The notes beneath the pieces are model-generated. The model worked only from the letters and a program-made list of their open reading frames with translations, searched no databases and was not told the origin of the DNA. A stretch of DNA of 32,792 nt from Ascoidea tarda (nom. inval.) (taxonomy: Eukaryota; Ascomycota; Saccharomycetes; Ascoideales; Ascoideaceae): positions 1-32,792 of the forward strand of contig JAKTTS010000124.1 of assembly GCA_030560485.1 (NCBI GenBank). The letters are read 5' to 3'. The translations under genes and the position numbers were made by a program. This document shows positions 18,030 to 25,527 of this stretch, piece after piece (positions within the stretch are counted from its first letter, which is position 1; each line of letters starts with the position of its first letter).

Positions 18030-19943
18030 ATGAATTATAATGAGTTGTTTGGGAAAAATATCAATTTGTTTTTTCCCAGTGGGATTACTACACAAAAAAG
18101 ATTTGGAATTGCATTGTCTGGTGGTGTGGACTCAATATGTTTGACGCATTTAATTCGAATTTATTTTCTTCAAAACAAACTTCCATTAAGGAATTTATAC
18201 CCGATAACTGTCGATCATAATTTGAGGAAGGAAAGCTCGAAAGAAGTAGAAGAAATAGGGAAAGTTTTGAAGAAATTGGGGATTAGAAATCATTTAACTC
18301 GGAAGATTCATTGGGAGAGTAAAAATTTGGATAGATTGGATACAAATTTTGAAAATCTTGCACGAATTAAACGGTATAATATCATAAATGAGATGTGTTT
18401 TGAAAACAGTATAAACAATGTATTTGTTGGACATAATTTGGATGATTTAATCGAGACATATTTATTAAGGAAATATTTCAATAATGACAATTTAACGAGT
18501 AATGATTATCAGAATTACAATGAAATTGATGATTATAGTATTAATAAGATCCAGGATCATCAAATATTTGGTTTAAATTGTTTAGAAAAAAAATCATTTT
18601 TACCAATCCAACATTTAGTTGACGATGATAATATTACTGATCTCACACATGACAATGGTACTAAAAAATTCATGGAAGAAAATCATTTCAATAAGAATAT
18701 AATAGTTTATAGGCCATTGATAAATTTTACAAAAAAGCAGATATATAGTATAGCGAAAGAAAATCTGTTAAGATGGTTTGAAGATAAAAGCAATTTGAAT
18801 CCAGTGGTAACCAAAAGAAACGATTTGAGAAAGAATTACATTCCAAATCTAAACAAGAGATTGTTGATTGAAAAAGAGATAATACCTATAAAAGCAAGAG
18901 TAATTGAAATTCGGGAGAAAATAAAGGAGATTGAAAAGAAAATCGAGATTAGGCAATATGAATCATTTGGAAGTATTACATTTGTATTTAAGGAGAATTT
19001 GCTAAATGAGTATGAGGATATAGTAATTCATAGGTTTTTGTTTGAAAAATTGTATCGGTATTCATCATCTTTAAAATATTATTTCAAATTTTTAAGATTA
19101 AAGCTCTTTCTTGAAACATTTTTGAATAAAGAAGAAATATTTAAAGTGCATGATATTGGAGACATCAAGGACGAAAAAATAATTAAAAACATTAAAAATC
19201 TTACTAAAGGGGATTACACAGACATTGTGAAACATAAGAAACTAGATAGTAACGATGAAAGTGGAAATAGTGAAACCACACATATTGATAAGCTATTAGT
19301 AGAACTGAAAAAGAAAAAGGAAAAAAAAATCAAAATTATATTTAAAAAAGAGGGAGTTATTTTGAATATGAAATTTGAGTTGACTAAAAAAAAAAGCGAT
19401 GGAGAAAAGATATATTTAAAAGTTTTTAGGCAAAATCATATTAGGCGTGATTTTCCTGTTGTGAAATTCAATGAGTTTTCATTCAATAAGATAAACAAAT
19501 GGACAGAGTGGAAGTTGTATGATAATCGGTTTTATTTTAGATTGAAATTAAATGATCCGATATTCATGTATTTAGATCATGAAGAAATCTCGAAACTAAA
19601 CTTTATTATTCGTCCCTTTATAGCCAAGATGGATAGCAAGCAATTTGAGGATTATAAAAAGATGCAAGAGTTGAAGATATCGAAATACCATCTTCCAATA
19701 ATTTTCACGTATCTAGATGAGGAAAAACCAGATAAGGAGGGCAATAGCAATGAAAAGTTTTTTGATGAGAAATTTGTCGGCGAGAACTTGAACTGCTTTG
19801 GGTTTCCCACCTTCCACTTGATCAACTTCAAAGAGAAGCCCTTTACAGTGGAGTTCAAGTTGAAGAAGGACATCTATGCAGTGAAATATGACGCAGCAAA
19901 CAACAACAGAGAAGACTTATATAGCTACTTGAACATAGACTGA
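18030..19943 (+). CDS. tRNA(Ile)-lysidine synthase-like PP-loop ATPase
   Basis: This is a TilS-family N-type ATP pyrophosphatase. The family converts the wobble C of tRNA-Ile(CAU) to lysidine using ATP and lysine; in a fungus this would most likely serve mitochondria. From the ATG at 18030 it is 637 residues; the frame upstream reaches only a GTG. The PP-loop SGGVDS is at 30-35 (IALSGGVDSICLTHLI). Next are VDHNLRKESS, the FVGHNLDDLIETYLLRK segment (bacterial AHHxDDQAETxLLR) and WFEDKSN about residue 249 followed by RNDLRKNYI, both TilS hallmarks. It is longer than bacterial TilS, with Asn/Lys-rich inserts and an unrecognised C-terminal half. No strong presequence is visible. The last 60-70 codons become distinctly G+C-richer. 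Family assignment is firm; substrate is inferred. Confidence 0.88.
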   Translation: MNYNELFGKNINLFFPSGITTQKRFGIALSGGVDSICLTHLIRIYFLQNKLPLRNLYPITVDHNLRKESSKEVEEIGKVLKKLGIRNHLTRKIHWESKNLDRLDTNFENLARIKRYNIINEMCFENSINNVFVGHNLDDLIETYLLRKYFNNDNLTSNDYQNYNEIDDYSINKIQDHQIFGLNCLEKKSFLPIQHLVDDDNITDLTHDNGTKKFMEENHFNKNIIVYRPLINFTKKQIYSIAKENLLRWFEDKSNLNPVVTKRNDLRKNYIPNLNKRLLIEKEIIPIKARVIEIREKIKEIEKKIEIRQYESFGSITFVFKENLLNEYEDIVIHRFLFEKLYRYSSSLKYYFKFLRLKLFLETFLNKEEIFKVHDIGDIKDEKIIKNIKNLTKGDYTDIVKHKKLDSNDESGNSETTHIDKLLVELKKKKEKKIKIIFKKEGVILNMKFELTKKKSDGEKIYLKVFRQNHIRRDFPVVKFNEFSFNKINKWTEWKLYDNRFYFRLKLNDPIFMYLDHEEISKLNFIIRPFIAKMDSKQFEDYKKMQELKISKYHLPIIFTYLDEEKPDKEGNSNEKFFDEKFVGENLNCFGFPTFHLINFKEKPFTVEFKLKKDIYAVKYDAANNNREDLYSYLNID

Positions 19944-20232
19944 ACATAGACAAGAAACCCAAAACAGATCCGACACCACCAAGACGGATACTGGGTATAT
20001 ATGCAGGTACATGCATCTACGCTTCACCCACATGCGTGGACCTGTCGCGACAGAATCAAGCTCAAAGAGAATGGTACAAGAGGTGGTCGTCTCAGGAAGC
20101 GAAGGTTAGCTGGTTAGGTGCTAGTAGGGGAGCTAGTTGAGTATTGTAGCAGATGAGAAACGACAGAGAAGTGGTGCAGAGAACGAGAAGCAGAGACAAT
20201 GCTCCAGTTGAGTCTCCACAAGCGTCTTCAAC
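19944..20232. other. G+C-richer intergenic segment
   Basis: A short gap of near-balanced composition between two plus-strand genes. It continues a G+C-richer island running from about 19740 to 20510 across the ends of both genes. No RNA gene is recognised. Confidence 0.5.
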
Positions 20233-21147
20233 ATGTATGATTATCTAGATAAGAGTGCTCAACACGATTTGATCAGCCATATCAACTGCTTTCTGGACAA
20301 AAGCACAATGGACAGCAGCTCGAGAAACAAGAGCAAGATTAGCAGGTCCAAGATCAACAAGAACAACAGCCAGATAAATAAGTCCATGGCCTGGCTCTAC
20401 AGCAAATTTGATTTCACATATAATGACACCAATCGATCCCCAGATTCGAATCGCAAGAACTCTTCGTCTTTCTTTCACAAGATCTTGAAGTTCCATCCCA
20501 TTTTTTTCCTCTTTCCCTTGATTTTAATAGCCAAATTTTGTCTTTTGAATACACTCACTTTAATGAAGCATCTCAACATTGCTAATGATTTTGAATTTAT
20601 AAACAATATAAACAATATTAATAATGGCTTCCAGTTTAATTTCTCACTAATAGTCATATTTGTATTGATTTTGTTTGGTTCAAATTTCATCAGTTCAAAG
20701 AAAAATTTTAACATTTTCATCTCAATTTTATTTTTAATATCCCTTGTTATAACTAACTTAACTAACAATAATATCATCAGTGATAACAAGTATAATATAA
20801 ATCTGTATTTACATGATCTAGTCAAAAAAATCATTAATAAATACCATAACAATTTTTCATTCTGGAATTTTGCTTCGAATTACATTTCCAACTACAATTA
20901 CAAGTTATTTAATTACAATTTCAGTGATCATTCAAAATCACTAAAAGTATTTTTACTAATACTTACAATAACCTCTTTAATAACTTATACACTAATTTTT
21001 TACTTGGAGTTATCAAATTCAAAAAACTCTTCATTCAATGATTTCATAATTCAAGATGAATTTATAGAAAATTGTTTGATTGAAAATAAAAAGAAAATCA
21101 AGAAAATCAATAAAAAACAAAAGTCGAATAATTTAAATAATAATTAA
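20233..21147 (+). CDS. hypothetical four-TM membrane protein
   Basis: I do not recognise this 304-residue protein. It has a Ser/Lys/Asn-rich, probably disordered N-terminus (1-85) and four likely membrane segments at about 87-108 (HPIFFLFPLILIAKFCLL), 136-153, 158-176 and 237-258. It ends in a strongly basic tail (KKKIKKINKKQK, about 286-297). Charge distribution suggests both ends face the cytosol or nucleoplasm, which would fit an ER or nuclear-envelope protein; this is inference only. The first 90 codons are much G+C-richer than the rest, with a switch near 20510. An internal ATG at codon 26 is a possible later start. Confidence 0.7.
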   Translation: MYDYLDKSAQHDLISHINCFLDKSTMDSSSRNKSKISRSKINKNNSQINKSMAWLYSKFDFTYNDTNRSPDSNRKNSSSFFHKILKFHPIFFLFPLILIAKFCLLNTLTLMKHLNIANDFEFINNINNINNGFQFNFSLIVIFVLILFGSNFISSKKNFNIFISILFLISLVITNLTNNNIISDNKYNINLYLHDLVKKIINKYHNNFSFWNFASNYISNYNYKLFNYNFSDHSKSLKVFLLILTITSLITYTLIFYLELSNSKNSSFNDFIIQDEFIENCLIENKKKIKKINKKQKSNNLNNN

Positions 21148-21332
21148 AAAGAAAATAATAATTATAATAGTTATAATAAATGATATTATACTAATAAAAC
21201 GAACGTATTGTGTTAATCTCAATCCCATTTTTTTTGCACTTTTTTATTTTTTATTTTTTATTTTTTGTTTTTTATTTTTTAACTATAATTGCTAGATAGT
21301 GGATAATAATTGTTGACTCTTTTCATATTGAC

Positions 21333-21539
21333 TTAACATGTACCTCTGTAGGATTTCTTAGTTTTAATTGTTTTAATCCTATCATCTTGTAATCCGGCAC
21401 TGGAGATTGATAGCAACATATCATAAATAACCTGGTTGTTATCACTTCTAGCCTCATCTGATTCAAACTTGGTAGACCTTTGAACTTGATTTGCTGCATT
21501 GATTAAAACTTCAGTGATTTCAATTATATCCATCATTAA
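21333..21539 (-). pseudogene. GAD1: GAD1 C-terminal segment beyond an in-frame TAA
   Basis: Straight after the TAA at 21540-21542 the same frame stays open for 68 codons and ends in SYRGTC, the C-terminus of yeast glutamate decarboxylase. MMDIIEITEVLI aligns with the helix that follows the last core strand in S. cerevisiae Gad1. No frameshift separates it from the main frame. It is either a recently lost end, a read-through extension or a base error (TTA or CAA to TAA is one change). Confidence 0.8.
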
Positions 21540-23114
21540 TTAATCCAATAATTCCAAATTCAACGTTTCCTTAACCACAATTCGTAACACTTCAGTGTTG
21601 GATTCTTTATTGGGCAATGGGTAGTTGGGGATAATAAAACCTTTATTTCTCAATAAGGTTGAAACCATCGATTGAGGAATTTGAGGATAATTTTTAGTAA
21701 ATTCATTTGAAAATTTAAAGGCTACAACAGGTAGTCCAGGGTTTAATAAATCGTTGATATCATTGTTGTCACTATTATTATCACTCTTGTTATTATCGAG
21801 TTCAGGGTCATCGTTTAACTCAATTGAATCCTTTAACCTCATTACATTCTTTGATCGATGTATATTTGAAATGCATTCGAAATAATTACTCTTTTCAAGA
21901 AATTTCGATAACAACCTTGCGTTTGATAAGCAGTTATTGAAAATCGATCTGTAACCCAGTTTGCCTAGATGCAAAAAATTGAAATACTGATGAATAACTT
22001 GATAACCAGGCCTTGAGAAGTTTATGGTAAAGCTCTCTTCAACTCCACCCAAATAGGATAGCTGAAACTTCAAGTCATTTGGTAATAAACAGCTTGATCT
22101 CCAAACAACCCAGCCCAAACCGACAGACGTCAAACCAAATTTATGACCCGATGTATTTATTGAATGAACTCTTTTGATTTTGAAGTCCCATTTGAGTTTG
22201 GGGAATACAAATGGAGCAATCATAGCACCAGATGCACCATCAACATGAATGTGAATATCTAAATTGTGGTTTCTCTCATATATTTTATCTAACAAGTTGG
22301 AAATTTCCAATACATTTTCAAAACCGCCGGTATAAGTCGAGCCGAGAATAACAAAGATACCAATAGTATTTTCATCTATATTTTCCTCAATTTTGTCGAT
22401 ATTGATTAAATAATTTGAGCTTTGAGATACAGGAATAATTCTTGGCTCAACATCAAAATATCTTGCAAACTTTTCTAAAGCGACTTGAGCATTTGCACCC
22501 ATTAAAATATTTGGATTTGAAAATGGTTTGTTTAGTTTTTTCATCTTCGATTGCCAATTCTTCTTCAAAGCTAAACCAGCTAGCATTATTGCCTCGGAGG
22601 AACCAGTTGTTGCAGTTCCAATGGGGGAGTCCTTTGGGTTTGCATGCCAAAGGGAAGATAAGATCGAGATACATCTTTTGTGGATATCCATCAAGATCGG
22701 GTACTCATCGTTATCAGCTAGGTTTTTGGTTATGTTTTGATGGATTAACAAATCTGAATGATCCGAGATGAATGTGTTGACAAAACTTGCAAGATTTAAC
22801 GTTGGGTTACCATCAAGATTCAAGTCATTGTGGATTAATTCATAAGCTACGTTTGAATCTAAACCTTTATTGGGGATTTTATATTTGGATATGGAAAACA
22901 GATTTGTGTTGAGATTTAAATTTGAAGATGACTCGATGTCAATGTCATTATTATTATTGCTGTTGCAGTTGTTGATAAAGGAGTATTTATTTGATATTTT
23001 TGATTTAATTTTAAAGTGATCATGATTTTTATGGCTATTCTTATGTTTCAATTGATTTTCTAAAATCAATTTGGTTTCTAGTTCTTCAGGATCAATATGA
23101 AGGTCTAAAGACAT
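21540..23114 (-). CDS. GAD1: glutamate decarboxylase Gad1, open frame ending early
   Basis: A PLP-dependent group II decarboxylase that converts glutamate to GABA in the cytosol, feeding the GABA shunt and oxidative-stress tolerance. From the ATG at 23114 it is 524 residues. A more upstream ATG at 23177 would add a hydrophobic stretch with no family match, so I prefer 23114. Motifs in order: LDGNPTLNLASFVNTF, NLADNDEYP, SSLWHANP, the PLP-phosphate site TTGSSEAIMLAG, HVDGASGAM, the lysine motif NTSGHKFGLTSVGLGW, YLGGVEESF, NFSRPG and PNYPLP. The frame ends at TAA (21540-21542) after NLELLD, about 68 codons short. The missing end is encoded in the same frame immediately downstream. The catalytic core is complete. 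Confidence 0.93.
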   Translation of the reverse strand: MSLDLHIDPEELETKLILENQLKHKNSHKNHDHFKIKSKISNKYSFINNCNSNNNNDIDIESSSNLNLNTNLFSISKYKIPNKGLDSNVAYELIHNDLNLDGNPTLNLASFVNTFISDHSDLLIHQNITKNLADNDEYPILMDIHKRCISILSSLWHANPKDSPIGTATTGSSEAIMLAGLALKKNWQSKMKKLNKPFSNPNILMGANAQVALEKFARYFDVEPRIIPVSQSSNYLINIDKIEENIDENTIGIFVILGSTYTGGFENVLEISNLLDKIYERNHNLDIHIHVDGASGAMIAPFVFPKLKWDFKIKRVHSINTSGHKFGLTSVGLGWVVWRSSCLLPNDLKFQLSYLGGVEESFTINFSRPGYQVIHQYFNFLHLGKLGYRSIFNNCLSNARLLSKFLEKSNYFECISNIHRSKNVMRLKDSIELNDDPELDNNKSDNNSDNNDINDLLNPGLPVVAFKFSNEFTKNYPQIPQSMVSTLLRNKGFIIPNYPLPNKESNTEVLRIVVKETLNLELLD

Positions 23115-23232
23115 ACTGATTAAAAATAAATTCGCGTTAATAAAGATTAAAGAAATAAATAAAAAAAAAAAATCCATTGGAATAAGTTGAATTTATATAA
23201 AATTATTCAAAATTACTTGAAAATAAATAAAA

Positions 23233-23268
23233 TTATACAAAATTGAACAAAATAGCAATTTTGTATAA
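23233..23268. repeat. 13-bp perfect inverted repeat upstream of GAD1
   Basis: TTATACAAAATTG (23233-23245) and CAATTTTGTATAA (23256-23268) are exact reverse complements around a 10-nt spacer, about 120-155 bp before the GAD1 start. It could be a dimer-binding site or a hairpin in the leader. Confidence 0.7.
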
Positions 23269-23300
23269 AATGCATCAAACAAAAAGATAAAATCTTTGTT

Positions 23301-23357
23301 GATCGAATTGAGTTATGTTGAGTTGTGTTAAGCTGTGTTGAGCCGAATTGAGTTTGG
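23301..23357. repeat. degenerate 10-bp tandem repeat upstream of GAD1
   Basis: Five or so consecutive decamers resembling AGTTGTGTTG (AGTTATGTTG, AGTTGTGTTA, AGCTGTGTTG, AGCCGAATTG). The period equals about one helical turn. Confidence 0.6.
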
Positions 23358-23606
23358 TTAATTAAACATTGCTTGCTTTTTATAAATATAAAAATATGAT
23401 TATCATTTTTTTTCAGTCATTTTTACCCCAGATTTTGAAAAAATTGAAAAAGTTTATTTCAAGTCGTTTGCAAATTGAAAAAACTGCAGCTGTTGTTCAC
23501 GGATTCTGACATAAGCGCTGACTAAGCCGGTCCGCAATTTCTCATCTCGTTGGAAAACGAAATTTCTCACATGTTTAGAGGGCTACTTCCGCTCTCGCCG
23601 GTGATG

Positions 23607-23612
23607 CACGTG
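23607..23612. promoter_or_regulatory. CACGTG site (GCACGTGATC)
   Basis: CACGTGAT about 490 bp upstream of GAD1, within the divergent promoter. Confidence 0.35.
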
Positions 23613-23943
23613 ATCGTGATGGAAAGTAGTTTTGAGTGATTGAAGAAAAAAAAACGACTGACGGAAAATCATCAGCTTTATGTAGCATTAGACTGATTAA
23701 TATTATTAATATTCCAAATATATCAAACTGTAAATGGTGATAAATCAGAGGCATTGGAGAAAAAAAATGAAATAGTACGGAAAACAATACAAGAAATTGA
23801 CAAAAAGTTCAAAAAAATTCAAAAGGCTAGACAAAATAAGAGAAAAAAGATAGCAGTGCACAGCGTTACCGGAGAGCGTCGGAATTAAAAAGAAACGCAA
23901 TCCATTGGACGAGGGCCGGAGAATGAGGACCTAGAGTTTGGAG

Positions 23944-23949
23944 CTTATC
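23944..23949 (-). promoter_or_regulatory. GATAAG site (possible GATA-factor target)
   Basis: CTTATC on the plus strand, so GATAAG on the minus. Such sites mediate nitrogen catabolite control in yeasts. One site alone is weak evidence. Confidence 0.25.
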
Positions 23950-24473
23950 GGCAGCGGTGTCCTGAGTGCATGAACGGTTTGTTGAAAGGGGATCTGTGTG
24001 TCCTTGTCTGGAAAATGCTTGGAGAAGATCATGTAAACTCTCCTAGAGATGGTTAAGGTCTTGAGAGCGAATAGCCCAGAGTGCTGTGAGCTTCATGGAA
24101 GTTTGTACAGAGAAATTCACATCTGGTAAGCCTTTCACGTATGTAGCATATTTTACATGGACACCAGCAGTTCAGATAGACGTTTCAGCAGAACAAACGT
24201 CAAGGTTTATTATTTTCAACGTTTAATAATAATAATTATTATTCAGTAAGCTGGCGAAGAGATATTCTGTTACTGCTCATTGAGTCAGCTGCTTTTGCCC
24301 TTTAAAAGCGGTACCTTCCGTGATACAGGATGCTAATCGGGGACGAATATGCTGCACTGGAGTTGCTGTGGACTAATCTTGGAGACTTTCCAAACCCAGC
24401 TGCACAGGGGTTCGGTGCTGTTTCGTTGCTGGCACTTGCTGGGTCGGAGTGTGAGCACATTCGCCGCTTAGGG

Positions 24474-24620
24474 TGTGCCAGAAGGTGGTTACATTGTGAG
24501 AGGTCCGTGCTGAGTCACGCGACTGGTCAGTACCAAATCAGAGACCAAACAGCGACAGCACAGAAACCAACGGTTGGTGGTGATGGCCACGGAATCTAAA
24601 GCGGACCACCTTCTGGCACA
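24474..24620 (+). repeat. 16-bp perfect inverted repeat closing a 147-nt domain
   Basis: TGTGCCAGAAGGTGGT and ACCACCTTCTGGCACA are exact complements; with internal hairpins they make a multibranched fold. Confidence 0.8.
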
Positions 24621-25180
24621 ACATATCCAGGACCTGGATCCCCAATCCTTTTTGATTGTGCGTTGAGACGCGTTTTCTTGCCCGCTTAGATAATATTATT
24701 CTAGCAGTTGATTTTATTCTGTTGGATCTTTTCTACTCAACTTCATTCATCTCTTTCTATCTCGTTACAATATTTATAATCAAAAGCTTCTGTTTAGCTT
24801 CTATTTAGCTCATATTCTTTTTTAATTCTTTTTATTATTCTGGTTTAATTCATCTCTTATTCACCTATTTGGCTCCATATTGAACAGCTCAGTAAAGTTA
24901 GCAAACCAGTTAAAGTTGGTCCTCTTGAGTTCACATTGTTTGACCAAAACTGTCACTTAAAAACTATTAAATCTAATAAATTTCCTTTTTTTTCCTTTCT
25001 CGATTTATATTTCTGCAATTAAATCCATATTATCTACAATCATATCTACAATCATACTAATCTATTTTCATCCCTATTAAATCTTATTAAATTGTATTGA
25101 ATCCCCTTTTATTATACTACCCACCTATTAATTAATACCTTACATAATCCTTTTTTTTGGCAAACTCTTTATCAATCTGG

Positions 25181-25186
25181 CTTATC
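25181..25186 (-). promoter_or_regulatory. GATAAG site near the GATA-factor start
   Basis: CTTATC (GATAAG on the other strand) about 215 bp before the GATA-factor ATG; a candidate autoregulatory site. Confidence 0.3.
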
Positions 25187-25400
25187 AATTACCACTCATT
25201 TTCTCTTTTCAGATTACTCACATCTTTATGACTTCTTTTAATTAATTTCTTGAAAAAAAAAATATTTTCTTGTTAATATTATTAAATCCAAATAACAAAT
25301 AATAAATAACCAGTATTAAGTATTTAATATCAAATATTAAATAAACAATTTACTATCATTAAATCATCAAAACATTAGAACAAAACATTAAAAAACGAAA

Positions 25401-25487
25401 ATGAATACTAAAATTACAACAAAAGATTCATCTTTAATCTTAAATTCTTTAGTTAACAACTCTTCATCAACTATTTTGACTATCCAA

Positions 25488-25527
<40 letters not shown>

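Larger units (their letters stand above)
23870..24653 (+). ncRNA. candidate structured non-coding RNA (family unknown)
   Basis: A G+C-richer tract with repeated hairpin potential and no convincing reading frame. Elements seen: GGAGA/TCTCC near 24013; GACGTTT/AAACGTC (24179-24201); TTGGA/TCCAA near 24380; a 16-bp perfect helix between 24474-24489 and 24605-24620 that closes a branched domain. Inside that domain is a hairpin at 24507-24533 (7 bp with one G-U, a 3-nt bulge, 3 bp, ACGC loop) and smaller ones (ACCAA/TTGGT). A terminal ATCCAG-GAC-CTGGAT hairpin at 24625-24639 is followed by T5 at 24649-24653, as at a Pol III terminator. I looked for RNase P, MRP, SRP, U1-U6 and U3 signatures and recognised none. 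Strand follows the T5; the 5' end is a guess. Confidence 0.4.
23115..25400. other. 2.3-kb divergent promoter region GAD1 / GATA factor
   Basis: No protein gene is supported. From the GAD1 side it holds a 13-bp inverted repeat, a 10-bp-period repeat and a CACGTG. From about 23870 to 24660 it is clearly G+C-richer and full of hairpins. The last 700 bp before the GATA factor are pyrimidine-rich and AT-rich, like a long 5' leader. GATAAG-type sites (CTTATC at 23944 and 25181) could allow nitrogen control or autoregulation. Confidence 0.55.

Noticed and set aside
23658-23675. GGAAAATCATCAGC resembling the CR-I box of RNase P RNA
   Set aside because: It stands in AT-rich sequence without a matching CR-V partner at a sensible distance; the likeness is probably chance.
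24330-24599. 89-codon ATG-led frame in the structured tract
   Set aside because: No family resemblance, and its 3' third lies inside the 16-bp closing helix domain; RNA structure explains the sequence better. Not excluded.
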